A stretch of DNA of 64,000 nt from RYN-230 sp963851025 (lineage in GTDB: Bacteria; Actinomycetota; Actinomycetes; Streptosporangiales; Streptosporangiaceae): assembly GCA_963851025.1 (NCBI GenBank), contig CAWKOA010000006.1, positions 434,001-498,000 on the forward strand. The letters run 5' to 3'. Below the pieces are notes generated by a model. The model worked only from the letters and a program-made list of their open reading frames with translations. It had not been told where the DNA came from and ran no database searches. Positions 6,983-14,947 of the stretch are shown one piece after another (the stretch's first letter is position 1; every line of letters begins with the position of its first letter). Position numbers and translations under genes: made by a program.

Positions 6983-9198
6983 GAGCCATCTCCACGCCGT
7001 CCCGCCCGCTCCGCCGGGCCGCCCAGCCGCCCGTCCAGCGCGGCCGGGCCGCCCGGCTGCTCCGGGGGCGCCCCGGCGACCCGGCCTGGGCCCGGCCCGC
7101 GCTGCTCGGCCTGCTGCTGGCCACGGCCGTGCTCTACCTGGCCGGGCTGAGCCGCAGCGGCTACGCCAACGAGTTCTACGCCGCCGCCGTGCAGGCCGGC
7201 ACCAAGAGCTGGAAGGCGTTCCTGTTCGGCTCGCTCGACTCCAGCAACTTCATCACCGTGGACAAGACCCCGGCCTCGCTGTGGGTGATGGAACTGTCCG
7301 GCCGGGCCTTCGGCTTCAGCTCGTGGAGCCTGCTGGTCCCCCAGGCCCTGGAAGGCGTGGCCGCGGTCGGCGTGCTGTACGCCACGGTCCGCCGGTGGTC
7401 CGGCCCGGCGGCCGGCCTCATTGCCGGGGCCGCGCTGGCCCTGACCCCGGTGGCCACGCTGATGTTCCGCTTCGACAACCCGGACGCGCTGCTGGTGCTG
7501 GTCATGACGCTGGCGGCGTACACCATCACCCGGGCCGTCGAATCCGGCCTGACCCGGTGGGTCGCGCTGACCGGGGCCCTGCTGGGCCTGGGCTACCTGA
7601 CCAAGATGCTGCAGGCCTTCCTGGTCCTGCCGGCCTTCGCGCTGGTCTACCTGTGGGCGGGCCCGCCCGCCCTGGGCAAGCGCCTGTGGCAGCTGCTGGC
7701 CGGACTCGCGGCCCTGGTCGCCGCGGCCGGCTGGTGGGTCGCGATCGACCTGCTCACCCCGGCGGCTGACCGGCCCTACGTCGGGGGCTCGACGGACAAC
7801 AACATCCTCCAGCTCACGTTCGGCTACAACGGCCTCGGCCGGCTCACCGGCAGCGAAAGCTCCGCCGGGGGCGGGACCGCGGGCAGGCTCGCCGAGGGCG
7901 CGGCCCGGCTCGGCGGGAGCGCGGCCCGGGCCGGCGGGGCGCCGTCCGGCGGCGGGGGTGGCGGGTCACTGTTCGGCGGGGCGACCGGCATCACCCGGCT
8001 GTTCCGGTCCGACATGGGCAGCCAGATCAGCTGGCTGATCCCGGCCGCCCTCATCGCCCTGGCCGCGCTGGCCTGGCTGTCCTGGCGGTCCCCCCGGACC
8101 GACAAGACCCGGGCCGCCGCGCTGCTGTGGGGCGGCTGGCTGGTCGTGACGGGCGTGGTGTTCAGCTACATGTCCGGCATCATCCACCCCTACTACACGG
8201 TGGCCCTGGCGCCGGCGATCGCCGCCCTGGCCGGCATCGGCGCGGTCGCGCTGTGGCGGATCCGGTCCACCTGGGCCGCCCGGGTCATCCTGGCCAGCAC
8301 GCTGCTGATCACCGCGGCCTGGGCCTGGGTGCTGCTCGACCGGAGCGCGGGCTGGTTCCCCTGGCTCCGGGTGGCCATCGCGATCGCCGCGGCCGCCGCG
8401 GCCGCGCTGATCCTGGCCGGGCCGTCGCTGCGGCCGGCCACCGCCCGGGGCCGGGCCGTCCTGGCCATCGCCCCGCTCTCGCTGGCCCTCATCGCGGGGC
8501 TGGGCGGCCCGCTGGCCTACAGCATCGACACCGCGGCGACGGCCCACACCGGGTCGATCCCGACGGCGGGCCCGAGTGGGGCGGGATCCGCCGGCGGCCC
8601 GGGCGGAGGGCTGCCCGCCGCGGGCACGTTCCCGGGCCGGGCGGGCAGTTCGGGGACGGGTCAGTCCGCCGCGGGCGCCGCGCCTGCTTCCGGCACCGCG
8701 CCCTCCTCAGGCAGCGCGCCCTCATCAGGCGGCGCGGCGCCGTCCGGCACGGCGCCGGCCGCGGGCGGTCAGGCCGCTGCCCGGGCCGCCGACGCCGGCC
8801 AGGCCGGGGGCCCCGGCGGCGGAGGTGGCACGGGCAGCGTCAGCAGCGCCCTGGCCCGGCTGCTCGAATCCGGCGCGTCCGGCTACCGCTGGGCCGCGGC
8901 CACGGTCAGCTCGACCAGCGCCGCTTCCCTCGAGCTGGGCAGCGACGGGGTCCCGGTCATGGCGATCGGCGGCTTCACCGGCAGCGATCCGGCTCCTACC
9001 CTGGCCCAGTTCGAGCGGCTCGTCTCCGCGCACGAGATCCACTACTACGTGGCCAGCGGATCCGGGGGGCCGGGCGGCGCAGGAGGAGGTTCCGGGTCCG
9101 GCGCCCAGATCACCGCCTGGGTCAAAGCTCACTTCACCGGAAAGACCGTTGGAGGAATGACGGTGTACGACCTCACGGCCCCGCGGACGGGTACCTGA
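6979..9198 (+). CDS. GT39/ArnT-like membrane glycosyltransferase (YkcB type)
   Basis: The product is 739 residues. There are about twelve hydrophobic segments between 35 and 520, and an early extracytoplasmic acidic loop with GYANEFYAAAVQAGTKSW and ITVDKTPASLWVMELSGR, the GT-C signature of mannosyltransferase-like enzymes. An Ala/Gly/Ser/Pro-rich tether (about 535-625) leads to a small globular C-terminal domain (about 635-735) found in YkcA/YkcB proteins. It uses a polyprenyl-phosphate sugar, presumably from the coupled upstream GT2-GtrA protein, on the outer membrane face. The start GTG lies inside the previous stop. A G-rich hairpin follows at 9204-9245. Confidence 0.88.
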   Translation: MRAISTPSRPLRRAAQPPVQRGRAARLLRGRPGDPAWARPALLGLLLATAVLYLAGLSRSGYANEFYAAAVQAGTKSWKAFLFGSLDSSNFITVDKTPASLWVMELSGRAFGFSSWSLLVPQALEGVAAVGVLYATVRRWSGPAAGLIAGAALALTPVATLMFRFDNPDALLVLVMTLAAYTITRAVESGLTRWVALTGALLGLGYLTKMLQAFLVLPAFALVYLWAGPPALGKRLWQLLAGLAALVAAAGWWVAIDLLTPAADRPYVGGSTDNNILQLTFGYNGLGRLTGSESSAGGGTAGRLAEGAARLGGSAARAGGAPSGGGGGGSLFGGATGITRLFRSDMGSQISWLIPAALIALAALAWLSWRSPRTDKTRAAALLWGGWLVVTGVVFSYMSGIIHPYYTVALAPAIAALAGIGAVALWRIRSTWAARVILASTLLITAAWAWVLLDRSAGWFPWLRVAIAIAAAAAAALILAGPSLRPATARGRAVLAIAPLSLALIAGLGGPLAYSIDTAATAHTGSIPTAGPSGAGSAGGPGGGLPAAGTFPGRAGSSGTGQSAAGAAPASGTAPSSGSAPSSGGAAPSGTAPAAGGQAAARAADAGQAGGPGGGGGTGSVSSALARLLESGASGYRWAAATVSSTSAASLELGSDGVPVMAIGGFTGSDPAPTLAQFERLVSAHEIHYYVASGSGGPGGAGGGSGSGAQITAWVKAHFTGKTVGGMTVYDLTAPRTGT

Positions 9199-9203
9199 CC
9201 GGA

Positions 9204-9245
9204 GGGCCCGGCCGGGCTCCCCGACCGGGGTGCCTGGCCGGGCCC
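9204..9245 (+). terminator. Hairpin after the glycosyltransferase pair
   Basis: GGGCCCGGCCGGG (9204-9216) can pair with CCTGGCCGGGCCC (9233-9245) with one G-T pair across a 16-nt loop. It starts 6 bp after the stop codon. No T-run follows, which is common in high-GC actinomycetes. Confidence 0.5.
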
Positions 9246-9269
9246 GGCCTTCAGGACGCCATGATGCGC

Positions 9270-9653
9270 CTGGTCGGGAACCTCGTGCGCCAGGTACTCG
9301 GCTTCCTCGAAGCTGGTCAGCGGGCGCACGGCGGCCAGCACCGGCACCTGGCCGCCGATGGCGTCCAGCAGCCGCTCCAGGCCGGCCAGCTCGTAGACGG
9401 GCCGGGTGACCAGGAAGGTGGCCCCGGCCGCGATCTTGCTGAGGGTGCGGCCCGCTTCCCGCTCGGGAGCCCGGCTGCCGGGATTGATCCGGGCGCCGAT
9501 CTCGAAGTCGGTCTTGGCGCCCAGCGGGTGGCTGTAGTAGTCGCTCCCCCGGTTGAGGCTGGCCAGCAGCCCGATCAGGCCGATGGAGTCGACGTCCCAG
9601 ACGCCGTCAACGTGCGGGTAGTCGCCCAGCAGGGGCGGGCGCGGCTCGTCACC
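9270..9653 (-). pseudogene. Startless remnant of a methylenetetrahydrofolate reductase domain
   Basis: On the minus strand one open frame reads GDEPRPPLLGDYPHVDGVWD, VDSIGLIGLLASLNRG, INPGSR, KIAAGATFLVTRPVYELAGL, PVLAAVRPLTSFEEAEYLAHEVP. This is the ordered core of the FAD-dependent MTHFR fold, as in bifunctional homocysteine methyltransferase/MTHFR proteins. The N-terminal barrel strands before GDEPRPP and the tail after HEVP are missing, and no start codon precedes the homology. It is therefore a decayed fragment of about 128 codons. It fills most of the 663-bp space between the glycosyltransferase gene and the next gene. Confidence 0.72.
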
Positions 9654-9861
9654 GTGCTCCGCCTGGGAGGCTACCGCCGTCCCCGCCGGATGCGGCCGGC
9701 AGAACGCGAACCCTAAGCGTTCGGCCCCCCGGGCTGGTCAGCGCCGCGGAAACGTAGACAACCCAGAGCGGATCTGGATCTCTGCACTGTGATTTCACGA
9801 CCCGAATTCACGACCCCGAATTCAGCACACCGACCGAACCACGAAGGACGGACGACTCACG

Positions 9862-10302
9862 ATGCGGCTGCCTGCCCTGACCGCCATGTCCCCCCGCCAG
9901 CAGGAAATCAGCGACCGGATCACCAGCCGCCACGGGGACGCGCAGTACTCGTGGAACGCGCACGTCGGCAAGGCGGCCGGCGCGGGCGTGTCCCGGGAGA
10001 GCCTGCAGGCCCTGGCCGAGCACAAGGACCCCGGCTTCACCCGCCGTGACGAGCAGGCCGTCTACCAGCTCAGCACCGAGATCCTCGGTGAGCACTTCGT
10101 CTCGGACGCCACCTTCACCCTGGCCCTGGACGAGCTCGGCGAGCAGGGCGTCGTCGACCTCATCGGCAGTCTGGGGAACTTCTCCATGCTCGCCATGCTG
10201 CTCAACACCTTCCAGGTCGACCTGCAGGCCGTGGACCCGCCGTTCCCCGACGTGCGCGGCTTCGCCCGCGTCCCCGACGGGCCGCCCCTCCAGGGGATGT
10301 GA
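9862..10302 (+). CDS. Carboxymuconolactone decarboxylase-like protein with internal deletion
   Basis: The product is 146 residues. The N-terminus (RLPALTAMSPRQQEISDRI) and the C-terminal two thirds (SWNAHVGKAAGAGVSRESLQ, EHFVSDATFTLALDELGEQG, SMLAMLLNTFQVDL) match the AhpD/CMD alpha-helical fold. The family segment that normally lies between them, about 40-50 residues with the first helices after the entry loop, is absent; HGDAQYSWNAHV follows directly. The reading frame is intact. No E-x-x-C-x-x-H peroxidase motif is visible. The ATG at 9862 is preceded by GAAGGACGG. It may be inactive or a shortened paralogue of the CMD gene at 24363. Confidence 0.75.
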   Translation: MRLPALTAMSPRQQEISDRITSRHGDAQYSWNAHVGKAAGAGVSRESLQALAEHKDPGFTRRDEQAVYQLSTEILGEHFVSDATFTLALDELGEQGVVDLIGSLGNFSMLAMLLNTFQVDLQAVDPPFPDVRGFARVPDGPPLQGM

Positions 10303-10372
10303 CCGGCGGCCCGGCCGGGGGTCAGCCGACCGCCGACGCCAGCAGTTCCACCACCGCACGGGCGCTGTGCTG

Positions 10373-10729
10373 TCACCGGCGCTTCCGGGCCGGCGGTGTG
10401 GCTTGCTTGGGCGGCAGGCTGCGGGCGTATTGCGCGGCGGTGTCGACCCAGTGCCGCAACGCGGCGCCGCGCAGGCCGCCGGGCTCAACGAAGACCATGC
10501 CTTTCATGGGCCGTCCGGTGAAGTCCATCGGGCGCACGTGCGGCCGGTCCAGGGCCTGGTCAGCTCCGTCAGGCCCGAGCCGGACCATGAGGGTGTCCTT
10601 GACGACACCGCAGAACATGTGGCCACCGAGCATGAAGGCCAGGCCGCCGAACATCTGCCGTTCGGTCACCGGCTCTGCGGCTGGGAGCACCTCCCTGACC
10701 CGGTCGGCCAGGTCCTCGTCGTAGGCCAC
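10373..10729 (-). CDS. TfoX N-terminal domain protein
   Basis: The product is 118 residues. RQMFGGLAFMLGGHMFCGVVKDTLMVRLG and the DFTGRPMKGMVFV segment are typical of the TfoX/Sxy N-terminal domain. In many actinobacteria it is a stand-alone small protein of unknown function, not a competence regulator. The start is GTG 10729 with GGAGG 6 bases upstream. The tail is lysine/arginine rich. It lies 17 bp downstream of the sigma factor gene on the same strand and may be co-transcribed with it. Confidence 0.85.
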   Translation of the reverse strand: MAYDEDLADRVREVLPAAEPVTERQMFGGLAFMLGGHMFCGVVKDTLMVRLGPDGADQALDRPHVRPMDFTGRPMKGMVFVEPGGLRGAALRHWVDTAAQYARSLPPKQATPPARKRR

Positions 10730-10746
10730 AGATACCTCCGGTGAGT

Positions 10747-11787
10747 TCAGCTGGCCTGGTCAGGCGGCCAGTCCGGCTGGGCCGGGAGGCCGAACAGCGG
10801 GAACAGCTCGGGGTCGGCAAACCCGGTGATCTCGACGATCAGGCCCGCATGGACGGTGAGGACCATGATGCCGTAGGCCCGCGCGATGGCGCCATCACGC
10901 AGGTAGGCGGCCACGGCGGGCTGCGCGTTGGCCCGGGCGGGGAGCAGCCGGATGGCGGTCAGGTCCCCGCCTGCCGGCACGGTGGCGAAGAAGGCCCCGA
11001 TGGCTTCCCGGCCCCGGTAGGCGAGCGGGGCCGGGGGCATGGTCAGCAGGCAGTCCCCGGCCAGCACCGACACCAGGGCGGGAATGTCGCAGGCGTGCCA
11101 GGCGGCGGTGAACCGGTCCGCTAGCGCGCGCTCGGCGCCCTCGTCGGGGAGGCTGGCCGGGCGGAGGCGCCCGGAGGCCCGGTGGGCTTCGAGCGTGGCC
11201 CGGGCCCGCTGCAGGGCGCTGTTCACCGCGGCCTGGCTGGCTTGCAGAATCTGCGCGGTCTCGGCCGCGGAGAAGGCCAGGACGTCCCGCAGCAGCAGCA
11301 CCGCGCGCTGGCGCGGCGGCAGCAGTTGGATGACGGTCAGGAAGGCCAGCTGGACGCTCTCGCGGACCTCATACCCGGTGGCGGGATCACCGGGCCCGGC
11401 CAGCTCGTGCAGCCACGCATCGGGATATGGCTCCAGCTCCGTGACCTCAGCATCGGGGGCGTTGGGCGGCGGAGGCGGCGGGCTGAGAACAGGAGCGGGC
11501 GCTGCGGCGGCGCGGGAGCGGGCGGTCAGGCACCGGTTGGTCGCGATCCGGTACAGCCATCCCCGCACCGATCCGCGCCCGTCGAATGCACCCAGGTGGC
11601 GCCAGGCGCGCACGAGAACCTCCTGCAGCACGTCCTCGGCGTCGTGTACCGACCCGAGCATCCGGTAGCAGTGCGCGTGGAGCTCACGCAGGTAGGGCGC
11701 GATGAGGACGCCGAACGCGTCCTCATCGCCTGCCCTCGCCCGGGCCAGCAGCACCTGCTCTGGCTCGCGATACGTGCTGCCAGTCAC
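10747..11787 (-). CDS. ECF sigma factor with SnoaL-like C-terminal domain (SigG/SigX5 type)
   Basis: The product is 346 residues from GTG 11787. Sigma region 2 is at about 8-78 (LLARARAGDEDAFGVLIAPY, AEDVLQEVLVRAWRHL, GWLYRIATNRC). Sigma region 4 is at about 140-195 (LPPRQRAVLLLRDVLAFSAAE). The C-terminal NTF2/SnoaL-like domain (about 215-335) is the kind that modulates activity in place of a separate anti-sigma factor. The phrase LEPYPDAWLHEL in the linker is characteristic of the group. An upstream extension of the open frame would run through the neighbouring gene and looks non-coding. The SnoaL-type gene 68 bp upstream may share the transcript. Confidence 0.86.
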   Translation of the reverse strand: MTGSTYREPEQVLLARARAGDEDAFGVLIAPYLRELHAHCYRMLGSVHDAEDVLQEVLVRAWRHLGAFDGRGSVRGWLYRIATNRCLTARSRAAAAPAPVLSPPPPPPNAPDAEVTELEPYPDAWLHELAGPGDPATGYEVRESVQLAFLTVIQLLPPRQRAVLLLRDVLAFSAAETAQILQASQAAVNSALQRARATLEAHRASGRLRPASLPDEGAERALADRFTAAWHACDIPALVSVLAGDCLLTMPPAPLAYRGREAIGAFFATVPAGGDLTAIRLLPARANAQPAVAAYLRDGAIARAYGIMVLTVHAGLIVEITGFADPELFPLFGLPAQPDWPPDQAS

Positions 11788-11855
11788 GACACGCAATCGC
11801 TGCGGGTCAGGGAGCCCGGCTCGGGACGGGTAAGGCCGGCGACGCTCATCGCCGC

Positions 11856-12215
11856 TCAGGCACCGGCTGCCATAGCGGCCCGCAGTTCCTGCGCGTCGTA
11901 GATCAGCTCCCCGCGCACGATCTGCCCGTCTCGCACCTCCAGGATCTCCGCCGAGGTCATCGCAGCTATCGGCAAGGCCATCTCCCAGTCGATGATCGAG
12001 CACACCGTGTCACCATCGGTGAACTGGCGACGGACGCTGAACCGGGTCACCATCGGGCCGGCCCGTGCTGCCATCTCCCGGAAGCCCTCAGCGGAAGCGA
12101 AGCTGCCCACTGGCCCGGTAAAGGCGAAGTCCGGCGCCAGCGGCACCGCGCTGAAATCCCCCTTCCCGCTGATCCAGGCATCGTAGTAACTGCCTGCGAC
12201 ATCCAGAACTGGCAT
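11856..12215 (-). CDS. SnoaL/NTF2-like domain protein
   Basis: The product is 119 residues with the cone-shaped NTF2-like pattern: an N-terminal helix (SYYDAWISGKGD), FAFTGPVGSF, and strands VTRFSVRRQFTDGDTVCSII and GQIVRGELIYDA. The ATG at 12215 has GGGAGGG a few bases upstream. Catalytic function cannot be assigned because the family includes isomerases, hydrolases and non-enzymatic folds. It is divergent from the MarR regulator at 12406, sharing a 190-bp intergenic region that contains a palindrome, so it is a plausible target of that regulator. Confidence 0.8.
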   Translation of the reverse strand: MPVLDVAGSYYDAWISGKGDFSAVPLAPDFAFTGPVGSFASAEGFREMAARAGPMVTRFSVRRQFTDGDTVCSIIDWEMALPIAAMTSAEILEVRDGQIVRGELIYDAQELRAAMAAGA

Positions 12216-12382
12216 GAACCCTCCCCGGGTAGACCGGCCCGGCGCGCCCGCGCCTATCCATATAGACCCCACGGCCGCGGCTGGATTAATCGCTCCGGCC
12301 CCTGGGCATCCGGTTTCCTCCCCCCGGGGGCAGCCCCGGGGAGGGGTGCGCGCCGGCACCGAGCGGCCCGGGGGCGGGCAAA

Positions 12383-12402
12383 TATATCGAATTCCTGATA
12401 TA
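12383..12402. promoter_or_regulatory. Candidate MarR operator: TATATC-N8-GATATA
   Basis: This is a perfect 6-bp inverted repeat with an 8-bp spacer, in an A/T-rich patch very unlike the surrounding sequence. It ends 4 bp before the ATG of the MarR gene and sits in the region shared with the divergent SnoaL gene. MarR dimers typically bind such 16-20 bp palindromes over promoters, so autoregulation is likely. Confidence 0.6.
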
Positions 12403-12405
12403 AAT

Positions 12406-12918
12406 ATGCCGGTGGCATCGAGACCCGCGGAGCGCGCCCTGGACAGCGGCGCGCTGGACACCGGCGCACCGGACACCGGCGCACTGGATATCGGCGCACT
12501 GGCCACCGCGATCGAGGACTTCAACACGGTCTTCATCCGGCTGCCGTCGGTGCGGAGGCTCAGCTTCTCGGCCCTGTCGGTGCTGCACACCCTGTCGCGG
12601 AGGGGGCCGCTGCGGCTGACCGACCTGACCGCCACGGAGCAGCTGAAGCAGCCCGCGCTCACCAGCCTGGTTGCGAAGCTGGAGCGGGACGGGCTGGTCT
12701 CCCGCCGCCGGGACCCTCGTGACGGCCGGGCCGTGCTGCTCACCCTGACCGGGGCGGGCCAGGAGATCGTCCGGTCCCGGCACGCCGACCGGATGGCGAG
12801 GCTGTCCCGCCTGGCAGACCAGCTCACCGATGAGGAGCGGGCCGCACTCCCCGCGTACGCGCGGGTGCTGGCCCGCCTGACCGAGATCGCGGCGGCCGGC
12901 GACGGCCGGGCGACCTGA
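12406..12918 (+). CDS. MarR-family transcriptional regulator
   Basis: The product is 170 residues from ATG 12406. The winged helix covers about 45-125: FSALSVLHTLSRRGPLRLTDL, KQPALTSLVAKLERDGLVSR as recognition helix, and the wing RRDPRDGRAVLLTLT with the conserved D-x-R. A repetitive leader with Ser-Gly-Ala-Leu-Asp and Thr-Gly-Ala units precedes it. The start was chosen because the open frame upstream is Pro/Gly-rich and crosses the A/T-rich palindrome at 12383-12402. The epoxide hydrolase gene begins 9 bp after the stop, so it is probably co-transcribed and regulated by this protein. Confidence 0.87.
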   Translation: MPVASRPAERALDSGALDTGAPDTGALDIGALATAIEDFNTVFIRLPSVRRLSFSALSVLHTLSRRGPLRLTDLTATEQLKQPALTSLVAKLERDGLVSRRRDPRDGRAVLLTLTGAGQEIVRSRHADRMARLSRLADQLTDEERAALPAYARVLARLTEIAAAGDGRAT

Positions 12919-12927
12919 GGAGAATCC

Positions 12928-14157
12928 ATGCCGGCCCGATCGTTCCCGCTCGACCCAGTGCCGATCCACGTGCCCGGCGAGGTGCTTGACGACCTGCGGC
13001 GCAGGCTGGCCGCCACCAGGTGGCCGCTGGACGCCGGCAACGAGGACGGCTACTACGGCGTGCGCCGCGAATACCTGCGGGAACTCGTCGCGTACTGGGC
13101 GGACGGCTACGACTGGCGCGCGGCTGAACGGGCCATCAACGCCTACGAGCACTACCGCGCGGACGTCGGCGGGGTGCCGGTCCACTTCATGCGCAAGCCC
13201 GGAGCCGGCCCGGATCCGGTCCCGCTCATCCTCAGCCACGGCTGGCCGTGGACGTTCTGGCACTGGTCCAGAGTCATCGACGCGCTCGCCGACCCGGCCG
13301 CCTCCGGCGGCGACCCGGCCGACGCGTTCGAGGTGATCGTGCCGTCGCTGCCTGGGTTCGGGTTCTCGACCCCGCTGGCCGGCCGGCCCGACATGAATTT
13401 CTGGAAGATCGCGGACGTCTGGCACGAGCTGATGACGGGGGTCCTCGGGTTCGGCAAGTACGCCGCCGCGGGCTGCGATGTCGGCGCGCTGGTCACCGGC
13501 CAGCTCGGGCATAAGTACGCCGGCGAGCTGTACGCGATCCACATCGGGTCCGCGCTGAAGCTGACCTTTTTCAACGGCGACCGCGCCTGGGACCTGTCCG
13601 GCGGCCGGCCCATCCCGGAGAACCTGCCGCCCGCCGTCCGCGAGCAGGTGGTGGCCTGGGAGAAGCGGTTCGCGGTCCACCTGGCCGCGCACGTCCTCGA
13701 CTCCGGCACGCTGGGCTACGGGCTGGCTGACTCCCCCGTGGGCATGCTGGCCTGGATCCTGGAACGGTGGGCCAACTGGTCCGACAACGGCGGCGACGTC
13801 GAGACCGTATTCAACCGGGACGATCTGCTGACCCACGCGACGATCTACTGGGCGGGCGCCGGGATCGACACCTCGATCCGGACGTACGCGAACAACAACC
13901 GCTACCCCTGGACGCCGTCGCACGACCGGTGGCCGGTGATCGAGGCGCCTACCGGCATCACGTTCGTGGGATACGAGAACCCGCCGGGCGTGACGACCAG
14001 CGGGCAGCGGGTGCAGGACTTCCTCGACAGCGACCGCGCGGCCTGGTATCAGCACGTCAACGTCACGGCTCACGACCACGGCGGGCATTTCATCCCGTGG
14101 GAGATCCCCGGCGAGTGGGTCGACGACCTGCGCCGGACGGTCCGCGGCAGGCGATGA
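12928..14157 (+). CDS. Epoxide hydrolase (EHN family alpha/beta hydrolase)
   Basis: The product is 409 residues. The N-terminal EHN lid region (about 5-95) contains LDDLRRRLAATRWP. The alpha/beta-hydrolase core has oxyanion motif HGWP at 104-107, the nucleophile elbow GCDVGA with Asp184 where serine hydrolases have Ser, and the catalytic His in HDHGGHFIPWEIP near 385. Such enzymes open epoxides to vicinal diols in the cytoplasm through an alkyl-enzyme ester. GGAGA precedes the ATG. It is probably an operon with the MarR gene, consistent with induction by a hydrophobic epoxide or related ligand. Confidence 0.9.
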   Translation: MPARSFPLDPVPIHVPGEVLDDLRRRLAATRWPLDAGNEDGYYGVRREYLRELVAYWADGYDWRAAERAINAYEHYRADVGGVPVHFMRKPGAGPDPVPLILSHGWPWTFWHWSRVIDALADPAASGGDPADAFEVIVPSLPGFGFSTPLAGRPDMNFWKIADVWHELMTGVLGFGKYAAAGCDVGALVTGQLGHKYAGELYAIHIGSALKLTFFNGDRAWDLSGGRPIPENLPPAVREQVVAWEKRFAVHLAAHVLDSGTLGYGLADSPVGMLAWILERWANWSDNGGDVETVFNRDDLLTHATIYWAGAGIDTSIRTYANNNRYPWTPSHDRWPVIEAPTGITFVGYENPPGVTTSGQRVQDFLDSDRAAWYQHVNVTAHDHGGHFIPWEIPGEWVDDLRRTVRGRR

Positions 14158-14243
14158 GCATCGCCGGCCCGGCCGGCCCGGCCGGTGAGTCCGGGCGGCA
14201 CCCCCCGTCTAATCTCGGACGCTGGACGACGGAAGGTGGACCG

Positions 14244-14437
14244 GTGGCTGACCTCGGCGGGCACGTCCGGAGCGGGGCGCTGCCGGGAGCGGTGGGCCTG
14301 GTGAGCCAGGGTGGCCGGACCGAGGTGGCCGCCGTGGGGTCGGCCCCGCGGGCCGCCGGCTGCTGTCCGCCGACTCAGTCCGGCTGATGACCAGCGACCA
14401 CACTACCGCCGCCCTGACCGGGCGGAAGGGGCCGTCC
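14244..14437 (+). pseudogene. Scar of a serine beta-lactamase-fold hydrolase gene
   Basis: From GTG 14244 the frame reads VADLGGHVRSGALPGAVGLVSQGG and EVAAVGS, the start of class C beta-lactamase-like hydrolases. About 100 bases on, in a different frame, it reads GRRLLSADSVRLMTSDH, a segment that lies some 200 residues further along in that family. The SxxK active-site block and YxN motif between them are missing. A large internal deletion with loss of frame explains this. The remnant occupies most of the 288-bp gap after the epoxide hydrolase gene. Confidence 0.6.
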
Positions 14438-14445
14438 GGCCTGGG

Positions 14446-14871
14446 TCACTCGCGCCGGGCGCGCCTGATGAACTGGTCCCTGTCCACCAGCACCCGCTCC
14501 AGGGTGCCTGCGCCGATGACCATGTCCTCGCCGTCGGGGTCTCCGCCGTCGGGCGATCCGGCGGGCCGCTTCTGCCTGGCGATGAACCGGAAACCGAGCC
14601 GCTGGCCGTCCACCTCGGCCAGCTCGGCCTCGACCACGACTTCCGCGCCGACCGGGCTGGGCCGCTTGTGCTCCAGGACGGCCGACGTGCCGACCGAGGT
14701 CACGCCGGGTTCCAGGCTGGGCCCGATGGCCGCCACCGCCGCCGCTTCCGCGAGCGCGAGCAGCCGGGGCGTGCCGAGCACGGGCACGTCACCACTGCCC
14801 ATCGCCACCGCAGTGTCGGTGTCCGCGACAACGATCTGCACGAAGGAGAGCAGGCCAGGTGCGAGTGCCAT
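14446..14871 (-). CDS. Hotdog-fold thioesterase, FlK-like
   Basis: The product is 141 residues. VLGTPRLLALAEAAAVAAIG, SVGTSAVLEHKRPSPVGAEVVVEAEL and the tail GTLERVLVDRDQFIRRA match the fluoroacetyl-CoA-thioesterase-like hotdog family, including the conserved TPR, the GTS strand and the final GxxxRxxVD. These hydrolyse small acyl-CoA thioesters in the cytosol. A polar insert (PAGSPDGGDPDGED) lies before the last strand. It is downstream of the enoyl-CoA hydratase gene on the same strand with a 76-bp gap and could be the last gene of the GntR-headed operon. Confidence 0.82.
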   Translation of the reverse strand: MALAPGLLSFVQIVVADTDTAVAMGSGDVPVLGTPRLLALAEAAAVAAIGPSLEPGVTSVGTSAVLEHKRPSPVGAEVVVEAELAEVDGQRLGFRFIARQKRPAGSPDGGDPDGEDMVIGAGTLERVLVDRDQFIRRARRE

Positions 14872-14947
14872 CCTCGTACCCTAGGTCCTCGGCGGGCTGG
14901 CGCCCACCGGCCCCGGCGCCGCGGCCCTGGCCCGGCGGCCGGGCCGC

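Noticed and set aside
8127..9716. 529-codon plus-strand frame crossing the glycosyltransferase end
   Set aside because: Out-of-frame shadow of the GT39 gene followed by antisense of the MTHFR relic; composition is dominated by Arg and Gly.
11788..12003. N-terminal extension of the ECF sigma factor
   Set aside because: The additional 72 codons are antisense or out of frame over the neighbouring SnoaL gene and have Arg/Gly/Asp-rich noise composition.
12286..14088. 600-codon minus-strand open frame
   Set aside because: It is the exact antisense of the MarR and epoxide hydrolase genes, both with clear motifs, and has no protein-like features.
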